Of a DNA stretch of 64,000 bases, positions 32,223 through 45,700 are shown one piece after another. The number at the start of each line of letters is the position of its first letter. Position 1 is the stretch's first letter. The DNA is from Homalodisca vitripennis (lineage: Eukaryota; Arthropoda; Insecta; Hemiptera; Cicadellidae). The notes beneath the pieces were generated by a model, which was given only the letters and a program-made list of their open reading frames with translations, had not been told where the DNA came from and did no database searches. The stretch lies in the NCBI RefSeq assembly GCF_021130785.1, contig NC_060208.1, forward strand, positions 169,936,501 to 170,000,500, written 5' to 3'. The position numbers and the translations under genes are program-made.

Positions 32223-34514
32223 GATAATATATATGTATATGTATATAATAATTCCGAAAAGAATATGAAAATATTTGTGGCAAAACATGTTTGATTCTAA
32301 ATATTTTTCGGTACAACTGTGTAAAAAGTGGACTACCCGTATAATTGATACAAAGCGTATTGACGTATCACTGGAAATTACATAACTGTTATCAATTCAC
32401 CCTCTATGTTGGTGTGATTGATTTATTGGTGTACCAGACTATAACTATAAATGGCTTCGTTCAATGGTTTGTTGGTACACCATTACACTATTTATTTAAA
32501 TTCTTTTTATAGTTTTATGCAATTTTATTTAATGTAGAGTTCCATACAACACTTTATCTCATCATATAAGTGTACATTAGATTAAAACGTAAGTGTAAAG
32601 TTCATCGTTTATATTAATAGGTTTGTTTAATAACATACAAGAAGTTGTTTTATTTATTTATTCATACAGGTATTTTATTAAAACTTTTAAATTGATATAG
32701 GAGTTAGAACATATACATGTGAATACAATACCAGTTTTGGGTATGTTTATTAGGTTATCGGCACGCCAGATTTTGGATCTGCGTTGAGAGTATCTACAAC
32801 GGACAATATCCCGGCTGGAGAGCGACTCCCAGTGGTCTAATGTTTAGCATTTTCAGTTTCCATATGTAGACAGTAAAAATACATTTTCGCATCTAGTTTC
32901 AACCCTCAACTTACTAGCTTGAGATATAGATCGTGCATACAGAAGTGATTTGAGATGTAGATCGTGATTTCGTCATCACCTGACGGGGACTAAACGCTCA
33001 GACAATAAAACATCGATGTGGCTAATTATAAATATATTCATTCGTTTTTATAGCTGCAATCCTAGATTTTTACATGAATTATTTCATTATTTTAAAATCT
33101 GCTCATCTTCTTTAGATCCAAACCGATCTCATTACAGCTTACAAAATACTGGAAATAAATAAAGACTGTGTTATGAAGTAAAAACCGTCTAAAGTTTTTA
33201 TATGAATATGTCATGATTCCTCATATTAGTCTAGGTTTGAACTGCGTGAAATATTTTGCATAAATAATCTCATTAGATTTTAACACAAATATGATTGTTA
33301 TATTAAATTTTGATTAAAGAATATTTAGTTTTGAATTGTTGTTGATTATAATCCTAGTATTGGCTATAAAACAGAAAGTACTCTCATAAATATTGTAAAA
33401 ATTTTATAACTTAAAAAGCTATGTATATTAACATTCAATATGTTTACTCTATAACGAGGTCTAGTTACATCGCCGACCTGAAGTATTTACTGTGGGCCCT
33501 CCTCTTGGCGTCTGTTGCCTTTCTCCGTTGCCTTGGAGTGATCTCCGGCGGTATACAAGTAATTGTCCATATTGTTATCATTACAATGCGGCAATACAAC
33601 CGGAGTTCATACCATGCCTATGCTTTGGATTTTTATGACAGTAAACACCAATAAAGAAAACATATTTTTCAATAACTACAGGTACCACTTTTATTTTTTT
33701 CACTTATAGTATATGTGCATATTCTGATAACTTTCACATTTTAGATATATCTTAAGGCGTAAAGATAGTGTCCATTCAAAGTTTTCAAAATATATTCTTA
33801 TATACCAGTTATGATGCTTTATAGTTCAAAACAAAAAAGTGTTCTAAAACTCCAAGGTAATTCTCAATAATGTTTCTTCTTATGTATCTTTTAATAGTTT
33901 ATTATATTTGATTATAGGGTCAAAATAAGTTTTTAATGTTATACAACATTGGAGTATTAATTGTGAATGCAATAACTATCGTACTATTATTCCTTCTGAC
34001 AAAACGTTGCACTGGTTTAGTATTTCCGCATTGCTTAGTTGAGCTTGTCAGTCACTTCATTAACCAATACAACGTTTCAAGAGGACGGCCACTAGTATTT
34101 GGGCCAACGTTTTATTTCGGGTATTTTCATATAACAATATAAATCAAAATTGACATTGTTTAAAATAGCCAAAGAATTTCAAGAAATATTAATGATTACT
34201 TATGTTTTTGTAACTATTAAGGTTTTAAGATGGTAACCATTTAAAGATATAGCAGTAGACAATTGAACCTTTATAAGTAAATATGTTTAAAATAATAACT
34301 ACTATCAATTACAACTAAATTAAAACCCACGTTCCATAGAAATGTATAAGCTTATAACAATGTTTTCTTGTTAAGGATCGTGGAGTTTCAAAATGTTTGA
34401 AAATTTTACATTGAGGATTATTGTACCATATTTTTCGTCCAAATTAAATATGGAAACTAATGTTAAAGATGGAGCTTTTATTTTGGCTATTTGTAATTTA
34501 TTTAATATATTGAG
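32223..34514. other. A+T-rich DNA with two GC-raised, coding-like patches
   Basis: At 32751-32843 the plus strand reads HARFWICVESIYNGQYPGWR directly after a TTTATTAG acceptor-like site. The H-x-R...ESI spacing vaguely recalls lipase C-terminal cores, but the spacing is one residue short and no donor follows. At 33421-33654 a 77-codon plus frame with a hydrophobic stretch (LLWALLLASVAFLRCLGVIS) ends in TAA overlapping an AATAAA. Composition there is near 50% G+C, yet the minus strand is open too. Neither can be assigned. The rest is featureless. Confidence 0.3.
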
Positions 34515-34585
34515 AACACCAACCAATACTAATAACTTTTTTTATTATTGTACGCCTTTGGATAGCAAGGCTATTTTCATCAGAT
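34515..34585 (-). repeat. One-armed relative of the 3290 foldback
   Basis: On the minus strand this reads CTGATGA (34577-34583), AATAGCCTTGCTATC, CAAAGG, then AATAAAAAAAGTTATTAGTA and TTGGTTGGTGTT. The foldback at 3347-3420 has CTGACGA, GATAGCCTTGCTATC, GGAAGG, then AATAAAAGTTTTAATATTGG and TTTATGTGTT. The common order and shared hairpin show homology. The opposite arm is lost. Confidence 0.6.
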
Positions 34586-35657
34586 GTACATCGCAAAAGT
34601 ACACAACAGCAACAAATGGAAACTAATGATAAACCTTCAGTTTGACATTTATGTGAAGGCGACATGTGAAAGATTGCTTTCTTCTAGGTTTTACTGAGTT
34701 CGAAAGTGTATTTATATTTAAAATTAAATAAATAAATTTAATTATTTCCCACGAAAAATTATTATTATAAAGTAAATATACACGTACATTCATTCTCCCC
34801 AGCACAATCAGAGTTAGTGAGCTGGTGAATTATAATAATATATTTATTGGTAAAATTGATTTTTTTACTGTAAGTCATCTGGTACATAACTACAGTAAAA
34901 TTCATAAATTATTGTAGTGTAATATTGGGAAGTAGAAGTCTACTCAGACATTATTGGTATAAGAGAGACTTCACAGACCTACTGGTTCATTTCAATTGAT
35001 TCATTAGGGCATTTCAAAAGTGGCAAACAAAATATCAATCATAAAATAGTGAAGAATGTTTATAAACAATCTGAAAAAATTCTTCTGTATAATTTTGAAG
35101 TAAATAACAAGTTTTTGCTATAATACATTTTTCTAAATCAGTTCAAAATTATATATGTAGATTACTTCTTATTAAGCGTTAAATAAGTATAATTTATTGA
35201 ATAAAATAAATTCCTAATTTTATATGGTTCAAGACGTATATTATTTTAAAGGCGTTTTTTAGCCAAAATGAATGATAAGGGAGAGAAAACCTATTACTAG
35301 TTATTATAATAGAAAGTACTTACTTTTTGTTGGGCTTTGGACATTTCTTGGTGTACATCTTATATTACACGTGAAAACGATGTACATGTATTTGAGCTAC
35401 ATTAATTTGCTTCCGTTAATTTTGCTGTCGAACTCTTTGCAGACCATCCTCCATCGGATGTGGAATCAATAACTACCTTAAAAACTATTTCTAAAGTCCA
35501 GTGCTCATTTACTAAGTTAAATTTTCTAAACTTGAACCAAGGCAAGAATACTAAACCAAATAAAATAAGACATGCATTGTAAATGTTCCAAAGTTTATAC
35601 CAGCGTAATTTTTTTAAAGAGTGTTAAAATAGATTTTTTAGAGTTAAAAAGACCTTT
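34586..35657. other. A+T-rich DNA, nothing recognised
   Basis: The 66-codon hydrophobic frame at 35272-35472 contains a good acceptor-like CTCTTTGCAG at about 35442, but the downstream frame is short and unassigned. Confidence 0.45.
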
Positions 35658-35662
35658 TCAGG

Positions 35663-36933
35663 TATAACGACTTGGGTTGTTGATCTTAATATTCCAGAGT
35701 ATTAATATATAAATCATCAATAATACATCCAAGACGATATAAAATATTTTTTGATTAGTAAAGATCCTAGTGAATATTAAGTACAATGTATTACTAAAAT
35801 TGTTAACTATTAAATATTATCTGGTTTGTCTAAAATAAAAATCACAGTTCTAAATGAAAACAATGGATTTATTTTTAACTGGCAAATTAATAAGTTCAAC
35901 GTTTCAGAATTTTTATCACTCTATTTTCCACAAAGAATTGACAAACCTTTTAGTAAATTTAAAAATTCCTTTGGCAAGAAATAAAAATATTAAGTAAATT
36001 ATCAAACTAAAAATCAGAGCTCTCTTCTAAAATAAAATAATAAAGTTTTAAAATAAAATGAAATACCACTTGGAAATAATAAAAATAAAAATGTTCACTT
36101 CTAAGTTCACTCAAAATAAAAAATACAATTTCAACTTCTCTTTACACTATTTGAACCTTAACTTTCAAGTCTCTGCAATTCAGATTACAACTCTCTCTCT
36201 AACAATTATAAAGTTCAATTAATTTTCAATTAATAATTCACAATAAACAGTTCCAGTTAAATATTAATAAATTACTACTTTTTCAAATCTCAATTAAAGT
36301 TATTAACAAAGTTCAATTTTAATTCACTTCTCTTGCAAGCATGAACCAAATGTAACTTGTATGATTCTATTATGCTCTATTGTTCTTCAAGAATAAGTTA
36401 TTCAGATTGCTCTGTAGTTTCTATGAATTTAATTTTTTTCCTATAAAAAAAGACAACAAAATTAATTTAATATCAGATCAAGATGGCTATTTCAATAAAA
36501 CGTACAATAAATTTGGTGCTTACCTCAAAATCACTCGCGGAAAAAAAATTTAAGAAATACGGCGCACTGCAATTAACTTTACTCACGAAAATAACCAAAA
36601 GAAGGGCGAAAATTATGAGCGTGCGCTTAAATACTTCCCTTTCCAATCACCTTTGCAGGACATCAGTGGAGCTCTCTCATTGGTCCAGCTGTATCAAACC
36701 AGGAGAACAATACTCACAATAAGACAAGTTCTAATCAATTCAAGGCAGTCAACCTGCCTTCCTAACAATTTAAAACTACCAGTGCTAACTTGCCAAAGGA
36801 TTACATGTTCGATTTTACCCTGACATTTCACAATCTAATCTAAAATTAAGTCCCAATATTTCGATCCCAAAATTTTTATTTAATTTAAGTTTTAATTAAA
36901 AAAATAAATTAATGTAGCTTTAAAAACGCTACA
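35663..36933 (-). mobile_element. Candidate solo LTR of a retrotransposon
   Basis: The block is flanked by identical 5-bp words TCAGG (35658-35662 and 36934-36938). On the minus strand it begins TGTAGCG and ends CGTTATA; short inverted ends TGTAGCG/TATAACG differ by two transitions from a TG...CA pair. Promoter-like features lie where an LTR's U3 should have them: GGACCAATGAG (CCAAT box, 36679-36690) and, about 50 bp downstream, GAAGTATTTAAGCGC (TATA-like, 36625-36638). At 1271 bp it has no internal coding and no second LTR. A 5-bp match can arise by chance, so the boundaries are provisional. Confidence 0.5.
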
Positions 36934-36938
36934 TCAGG

Positions 36939-39463
36939 TCAGATTTTCGCCATTTTACTTTACTAATATTTTATTTGATGCACTACTCAACCTATGCTCT
37001 AAATTAATATCTTATTATGACTTCTTGCGGGCCATTAAAAAATGGCAATTGTTACTTAAAAATTAGATTTATAGGTGCAGTAATGATGTTCCAAGTGTTA
37101 TTGAAAATATGGGTTCACCTTTTTAAGTGAAAAATAGTTACACATGTATGAATTTAACGCTATACTTTTATGTTTTTCAGTATCACAATCCCATTTTTTC
37201 AATACTATGTAATCATAAAACTATGTACTCTCCTAAACAACCATACAAATAAGGTTTTATTAAATACTGTTTTCGATGTATCCTATCATCAGTAGCCGGT
37301 CAAGAATGTTTAGATAAATTTTGAATGATTGATATTTATATTATTCGTTGTTTTCTATAATTATATCTCAATAAAAATCCAATACAGTGGCGGTTACTCT
37401 AAACCAATTGCAGTATTTCACCAATTAATTATATTTTTGGGCAAATGGATTACGAACTGAAAAAAATTTAAGTTATATTGAGCATCATTTTTATAAACAT
37501 TTAAAGCAAAATGACATACATCTTGCTGTATAAACTTAGACTTTTGAAAGTTTTCTATATAAGTATAACATGGGAGCAAATGTAGGGAATAATATATTTT
37601 ACTTAAGTAGTATAACACAAGGAGATATCTCATAGCAGACTGTTACACATTATATAGTCCAAAGTTTAAGAGATAAATGGCTTTTGGACAGTAATATTTT
37701 ACAAGATGGATTGCACCATTAAAAGTTTTAGAGTAAGTAATGAAAGTTATAATTTAGGTGAATAATATTTCACACATTAGCTTGCGTGTGGAGAGACATG
37801 TCTTACATAGTTAGTTAGAGAGTTCTTCCCAGTGTACATGAAAGAAAACTCTTTTAAAATATTATGCATACAAATAGTATATAAACTATGTGAAAGTGTG
37901 GATCACTGAAATGTAGTAGTGTAACTCTCCATGTAGCATAAATTTGAGCTCGTTGACTGACTTAGTCACTTCTAGCTAAAAATTAATTGAGTACTTTGTG
38001 TTTAGTCCGAAATTTTCAACACATGATTTATAACAATTTTCAAAACTCATTACTTTACCTTTTTTACTCTTTAAAAGTACATATTATGGGTAAGTATTAT
38101 TATAAAAAGACACACTTAGCTTTCAATGGAACTGTCAGGAAACAGAAAATAGCAACTTTTAAACCAGAGGAATAAATACAAATTGACAAGGTTTTTAATG
38201 CATTCGTGATTATCATAATGCACACTAATAATAATTTCCTATATTGACGTGTTTTTAATAGTAAGACATATAATCACAGAACTCCGTCTGCTAGTGAATT
38301 ATCATAACTTCGATTTTATTATCGCAAGTTACAGTTTATTGACACTGAACGAAATAGTAAAAGACCCATTTCTTAAAAATTATAATACTTTGATTTCAGA
38401 TTAAAGAATAATTTTAAAACAATGTTGAGGGTAAATCATTAAAGTATAATATAAAAATATTGCTTATTTTAAAAGTACCAAAGGGCACTAATATACAAGC
38501 AAGTTAGTAAAATGAAGTATAAGTATTTGATAAGGTTACTATGATCATATGACTTTATTCACACCTTTAATCCAAATTCCCTAACAAGTTAGAAAATATA
38601 TTTTGTTTGTCCACAAAAATTCCAACTCATTATGAACATATTAGCTATATATGTATACATAGCTAATATATGATATGATATATATAAAATATTGTCTATA
38701 TATATATACAATTTATTAAATAGTTTGATAAGACGTGAACTATAATCATGAGAGATACGTACAATCGAAATGCAAATCGAAAAAACTTCATAAACCACTA
38801 TACAGTGTAACAATGTAATATGATAAAACATTGCCGTACCAAACTGACGTTAACATTTCCTTTGTACAATCACTGAGGTGTGAATTTCTTTAAAGAATCT
38901 TTACTGAGCATGAAAGCAGCAGAACACAAAAGCTCGGTCAGATAATCTCGACCTGTCTTTGACATCGTCTTATCATCTCTGTGCCCCTGACAAAAGGCAC
39001 GCTATGTACAGAAAATCATGTTTTCTTTATTTAAAAACAACATCATACTTCAAAAGTTTTGTATGGACTGGAAATTAACGATACTTTGTTAACCTCTTTG
39101 TTGGTTTTATATTTTATTGGTGTTCACTATCAAAAAGAAATCTGAAATAATCTATTATTATCTATTATCTCTCTGTAATACTTAACATGAAAGTGTTTCT
39201 CTTAAAAAGCAACTCAATTGAAAGGATATAAAATCTATATATAAGAAAATATAGTTTGACAATCTGAATACCCTACTAGAATTATATTATTACTTAACAC
39301 CTGGCTTTAATTTTTGTATTGTTGGTTACTTTATTTGAGTTTATTAACGAGTTACTGAATGGGCATTAGCCAAACGTATCACTTAGGGACTGGAAGAATT
39401 TGTATTCTTTTTTCCTGTCTACTCACACGATATCTAGGATTAAATTGACTACTATAAACATTT

Positions 39464-39517
<54 letters not shown>

Positions 39518-41480
39518 AAATGTTTGGAACTTATAATAAGTTTGGAGGAAATAGCATCCTATTCAGACAAAATAGTGTAATTAACAGAATTAAATAGCAG
39601 GTAAATAAAAAGATCTCTTTGAACATGATACGGGTTCATATAGAAATAATAAAACCGTCTAAAATCATTTTTTTTCATAATCTTTATTTTTATTCACCTT
39701 AATATACCCAAGTTATGGCTGACTAAAAAATATCCCATTATTAAAAATTGCACTAATTTATAGAATATTTACAAATTATTATGAATAACTCCTTTCAAGG
39801 GATTATTCATAATAGATACAAATCCTAAGTGTATTATTATCTTCCTCTTAGAATGAAGATACTATTAAACGATGCCTATACAATAACAGAACAGTAAGAA
39901 TTCTTAGCTCAATCAGTGTCTTTATAGAGCTTATGTGATAACATTAGCGGAAATACACATTGCCTATGGATTTCAAATTTTTTATGTAAACCCATATTTA
40001 CCGCCACCCCCCTAAAACATATCTATGTAAATAAAAAGGTAAGAAATTTTACATACAAAATTTAGACGAGTAAAGTTTAATTGCATTATACTTTTTATTT
40101 TTGTTTTTTATTATTATAAAATTATTCTGATAGAGAACAATAGGTCCCGGTATAAAAGGTAAGGTAAATAATATGATGCATAGCAGATTACTAGGCAAGC
40201 GAATCCCAATCACCGTCAGAGTAATTATAGCTTTATGACGATAAGACCCATCTTTAGGTAAAGCTTTTGACGATATCCTTTGTCAAAGCGTGATTAAAGC
40301 TCTTCATTATTTCAGGGAATGCAGTCATCTTGCTTTCATGAAGACTTCATAAGTAGATTTTGGCCTTCTTGGGACCTTTAAAGCAGTATGAAGATTAAAT
40401 TATTTTCTCTATAGTGAAATTGTGTGTTATTATTGATTATTTTTTATTTACAAATTTTTCTTAGAATATTACTTTCTACATTGTAAACTAAAAAAAACAT
40501 TTAATTGATAATTGACATATAATCTTCTTTGTTTTAAATTTACGCACAGCAAAAAGCACAAAGACTCTTAAATCTATGCATTTATAAACCAGCGTAGGAT
40601 GTTTACAAGTTGACATGTGAAATATTTTTTAAGATATATCGAATAGATTAGTCTACATTGCGACTATTCTATGTGTTAAGATTTCACATTATTGTACGAA
40701 GCTTGTTTATAAATGGAGGGTTACAAAAGAGCATTTTGTTCCATGAGCTCTTTTTGCGGAGGATACTTTACTTGCTTCCAAATATATAAATTTTGGAATC
40801 TCTGCAGTTTCATTAATGTACCTTTTTCTGTTACCTAGAAACATGTGTTTATTTGAAGTGGGCTATGGGCCGTTTTTTTTTTCAGAACAACAATTTACAG
40901 TTTTTTAGGCTAGTTTAGCTATCAAATAAAACACTTTGGTTATATACATAATCAAACATAAGATGTACATTTTTATTAAGTGTTTTTTCAACACAATAAA
41001 ATTTGATTTTAGTTAGTATGTTAAAAACATTTTATTAAAATATAGTGGGGCAAAAATAGAAACAATCAAACAAAGAAGATCGGAATCGCAATGGAAATAA
41101 ATCCAGAAGACAAGCAGGCTTAGATTACATTTCTCATTCAGGTAACCAATTGCAATGCAAAGTATTTCAATTTTCTGAAACACTTCACTGATTTTGATGG
41201 AACAGTTCGCAATACATTGACAACTAATCCCAAAGTAAATAGAACACACGTTTAGGAATAATATTTTTGTAAAGATATGAATATTGAAGTATGAAGATCT
41301 CTCTGGACTAACTTACTGCAAATATATGTGAAAACGACTGAGGATTTTAAAGTAAAACACTTTGAGGGAAAAAGAGGGTCTCACTCAAATAGGCCTAACA
41401 AACTTGTAGATAACCTATTTAAAAATGTTTCTTTCTTACAAGAAAGAAAACAATGAAATACCGGTATAGAATTTTATTGT
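36939..41480. other. A+T-rich DNA with small palindromes
   Basis: No gene was found over 4.5 kb. Palindromes are TATTAGCTATATATG...ATAGCTAATA at 38639-38667 and the (TA)n cruciform at 39457-39525. At 41429-41452 GTTTCTTTCTT faces AAGAAAGAAAAC. The small open frames (37418-37633, 38589-38831, 41013-41249) have background composition. Confidence 0.5.
39457..39525. repeat. (TA)n bounded by perfect inverted arms (cruciform-prone)
   Basis: AAACATTTAAAATTA on the left and TAATTTTAAATGTTT on the right are exact reverse complements flanking about 40 bp of pure TA. The whole 69-bp block is therefore one palindrome. Confidence 0.9.
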
Positions 41481-42260
41481 AGTCAAAATCTTCCTCTTAC
41501 GAAGTTAAATAATTTTACAAAATATTAGTTTGGATGAATGTGTTTAATATCCATATTCATACTAACGATTCATCGTTCCACTACACATTTGTTGAATCCC
41601 GAGCAAAAAAATGTGAAAACTTTGCTATATCTTTTATATTTGACTGCTTATCCAAAGCTATTAATGATAGGCTAAATACCAATGAAGTTATTTTACTCTC
41701 CAATGCTGTAGGTGATCAAAACAAGAATGCTACTATAATTACACGTTGCACATTGTTTTACAAAACCTATAATGTTCAAATGTCTCAATTACTTCTAGTA
41801 ATCACTCTTTCGGCCAATACGACCGAAATTTCGGTATTGTGAAAAATGGAATAAAGAATAATCCTATCATTGAAATTCTTGAGTCTTATCTTATTAACAT
41901 GGGCTCTTGCCGTTAACTTCCTTCACAATTTTTTTATGGATCCGATAAAATTCTCAACTGGAGTGATGGTACACTATCGTATTTTTCCAAACAGCCTACG
42001 CGAAAGAAGTACAGTTTGCCATCTAGAAAATAAAATCAAGCAATATGGAACTCTACATTGCTCTTCTTCATACATCGATTTTTATCAACCCTTTAAATAT
42101 TTGTTGACTCTTCCGAATGAAATCCTCTAGCTCGAGTACCCATAAAAAGTCAAAAGTGGAAGATTTTTAAGTCTTTGTACATATGAAAGACGAAAGTTGC
42201 AAATTTTATCAAGACTTGTTTCGACATTCCGTATAAAAATACTGAGGAAGCAAGCAGAAT
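41481..42260 (+). pseudogene. DUF7869-like transposon-derived protein remnant
   Basis: Ordered plus-strand blocks are QNLPLTKLNNFTKYY (41486 on, interrupted by a stop), then the frame 41534-41842 with MNVFNIHIHTND, FVESRAKKCEN and LSNAVGDQNKNATII. A frameshift at about 41800 leads to HSFGQYDRNFGIVKNGIKNN, and near 42125 ARVPIKSQKWKIFKSL. In intact arthropod relatives the centre reads D-x-x-x-GQNKN, followed by GHSxxxCDRNFG and a PxKxxKW/Y block. The assignment to the DUF7869-type family is from memory, and the function is presumed transposase-like. The cysteine of CDRNFG is a tyrosine here, and several stops and shifts show the copy is dead. No terminal repeats were found around it. Confidence 0.65.
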
Positions 42261-42587
42261 ACTAGGGAAGGTTCTGATATTACGTTATTGATGAATACTT
42301 AGTGAGGTTCATTTTTTCTTCTTACGTAAAGATCACACCCCCCCAATAACTTATATATATATATAAAGAAAAGGTTTTTTATCAGTATGTCTTTATTATG
42401 AAATTTCTAAGAACATTCAACTTTTGGACAAACTTATACCAAAAATAAACTAAAGTGGTTGAAAATCCTCCAGGTACCGTAAGACTGTCCATATAAAATT
42501 CCAGTACAATCGTTTGAATAGTTTATGCGCGGAAGCGAAACAAACAAAAAAGCCACTTTCAAATTTGTTATAATATTAGGATGTCTT
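42261..42587. other. A+T-rich spacer, nothing recognised
   Basis: Contains a short (TA)n at about 42352-42365 and a CCCCCCC run at 42339-42346. No feature is supported. Confidence 0.45.
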
Positions 42588-42765
42588 GTTACCATGATGG
42601 TTACCCAAAGCCTAATGTAAGAATGCTTGCTCAGCCAAAATCTCATGGAGACATTCCATATTGTTAAACCCTATTTTGCCTATATGGAAATAAATTTGTA
42701 TGCAAAACTCCAGTCTATACGTCAGTTCGTTTTATTGATATCGTACAGACAGAGAGTCAATCAAA
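42588..42765 (+). repeat. Dispersed repeat family R1, copy C
   Basis: Reads TTACCATGATGGTTACCCAA, AATGTAAGAATGCTTG, CTCAGCCAAAATCTCATGGA, ACATTCCATATTGTTAAACC, TATATGGAAATAAATTTGTA, TGCAAAACTCCAGTCTATAC, GTCAGTTCGTTTTATTGATA and TCGTACAGACAGAGAG. This is the most complete copy apart from the end, and it matches copies B and E block by block. The 71-codon frame across it is incidental. Confidence 0.65.
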
Positions 42766-45700
42766 AGTCTCCAAGCGATATCCTTCTCCAACTAGACACC
42801 ACAATGAAGCAATTAATTATAGACGTGCGGCAATGGCAATAAAACACACCAACATAATTCAGAAAAAGAAGTTTCTTGGACAGTGAACCAAATTATGAGA
42901 ATATATTAATAGTTACTACTTACACACTCTTTAACAAACACACTCCAGTGTTATAGTATAATTCATTATAAAACCTCAATTATTGGCATTATGACTATCA
43001 ATTTTATACAAACATTGAATCTACAACACAAATATATTAACTGTGAAAGAGATGGATGTGATATTCGCTGTACCATGTACAAGTAACGACACTAGCAGAC
43101 ACGCGATACGAACATGAATGGAACAATTTATACGTGAGGCTGCTCAACTCTCAAGGAATATTACATAAATATGGCCGACTTATTCTAAACACCTGTTTCT
43201 TCAATATCACTATTTTTTCTACTTGAAACATTGTTTTCCCTGTATGTGATATCGATATCAAATTACTCAACAGGTTTTTGATCATTGATCGAAACAAATT
43301 TTTGTATGATTTAAAAAAAATAAAATTGCGAATTCATAATTCTAAGTATTTTTTATTTCAATTTCAAAATCCATTAATTGCTAGAATAAACTTTGCAATA
43401 TTTTCCATATGTTTAATGAACCAAGTATAAAATTACTAATATAAATAGTATTAAAGTTTTAATAACTTGTCATATGTTAAAATTTAACATTATTATACTC
43501 ATTTTGTGTAATAATTCATTTATATTGTAACTAATCGTTTCTTTTGCTTCGCACGCAATTTCGCCCCAGTATGAGCATTTCTGGTGCCAGTGAAATATAT
43601 TTTCAACGGCAATGTTGAGTTTTGCGTTCTTTCCACGATCTTGCCTTAAATATTTTAGTGAGAACATAAAATAAGAATTATTAGTAGAGTTGATTTAATA
43701 AGAAATAGGTCATTGTCAGAAATTGCATAGTCCTTCCCTGTGTACATAGTAAGTACACTTTGGATTTCTTTATTTGCATGACAAATTTTAATTCAGATGC
43801 AAATTCGAATGAAAACATTGTGAGAAGTATATAATACTTATCATTGAATATAATAAATGTCAATTTGATATAATATGAAATTTTAAATATATAATATATA
43901 ATAAACTGTGCAACGAGCTCATGACATCTGAAATTTAAAATAAATGTAATGTAGTAATTCTAAGCACTTTTAAGTATGTCCGATTGTTTAATAGCCATTT
44001 AACACCAACACATCTCTAACCAGAAACACCGTATCAAGCCGTCACCTGAACACTTGTAAGAGAATTCATACATTATTTAGCCTAAACTTATTCGACCTTT
44101 GAAAAGGAGATACTCTGGACCACCTTACATCTTTACTAGTGTACATTCTGTTTTGTTATTTTCTCGTTTGGATGTTCATTACAAGTGTTGTTTATGGAGA
44201 AGTGTTTGTTACTCCTGGAATTGTATGCAACATTTCATATTCAATTACTTACTTTTATTGTTCACACAATGCTACAGATCACATTATTATATTACTATAC
44301 ATCATACAATCTTGATTATATCACGATTTGTATTAAAGCGATAAAAACTTTCAAAACACTTGCCAGGCTCTGACATAAAATCAAACTCTTCACTGTTTTG
44401 TCCTGTTGGTTGTTAACTGGTTCTATAGCCATGTTACAGTTCCACACCGTAAACTCACCTGTGTAAACATACGTTTGTTATTAGGGTTTACGAGATTTTG
44501 ACTGAAGGTATCATGTTTCAGTTCCGCACCTTAACGTCTCTTTTACGGACTTTTTTGTTATGGTTAATATCTGTTGACTGTTTTTCTAAATAACACGATG
44601 ACCACTCGTAATTTTTATTGCAACATCGTATACTTTAATGCAAAAAGATAGATCAGCATTACGTTTACATTTGGTTTTAAATATTGTATTGCTACAAGTA
44701 AATTAAACTGTATTAATACAAAATTTACAGGCATATATTTTATAGTATATAGATAATCCCTCTTAGTCTCGAAATAACTGATTAGATCAAATAACATCGG
44801 CAATTGGATTTCGATAGAGAAAGGGAAATGAGATTTAAATTTTCCTAAATGTCTGATCTGTTGGCAACTGGTGAAAGAGAGTCATACCACGTGCAGCGCT
44901 GGGAGACTTACAAACACAATCTTTAATCCCTAGTTTAAACCCCAACTTTAATCCTTGAAACTTCTCATTAGGAAACAATAAACTCTAATATTAGGAGCTT
45001 TATTAAAATGTATTAAATACTTTAATTTGCAAAGAGTTCATTTATTATATAAACCGTAAACAACTCATCAAGTAATTCAGAACTTTTGCACAGGTTTTGA
45101 TGTAGTTGTTATAGTAGTATAAAATAATCTTAAATATCCGGTTTGAAGGTAGTTTCATAATATCTGGGGATATAACAAACTGTATTAGAAGGGATATTAA
45201 AATACAAATATATATATATATATATATAAAAGTTTTCAAATTTTTACTTTATTTAATAAGGCAAAATTAATTATTAAATGGTTTTATAGTGCTACAATTA
45301 AAAAGCATTTGTTCAATAGTTTTAGAATATATTAGCCTTAAAAACCCTCAAAAAAACGAAAACGGGATTTTTTATAATAACTATCACTCATAACAGAAAT
45401 CTCTAATCACAACTAAGCTCCCATTTGGTGATTGTCTACACACCAAATCACATGGTTTGGTAATTTACTCAGTGGAGCGGATAACAACTAGTGATATTAT
45501 AACGATATTTAATATCGTAATGTGTCGCGTCGTTTACAAATAATTAGTGTTCTAGTAACAATAGTTTAGTGATAGTTTTTAATTTCACGGATTACATCGA
45601 TGACAAACGAAATAGATTCTACTAAACGAATGAATATTTAAATAATTTTATGTTTAAAATATGAAAACAGGACAGTGAAATATTTACAAGTCAGGACTTG

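Noticed and set aside
33421..33654. 77-codon frame with a hydrophobic segment as a membrane-protein gene
   Set aside because: The opposite strand is open too, no good splice site precedes it, and it shares TAGTTACATCG with another GC patch at 2995, so an old repeat is as likely.
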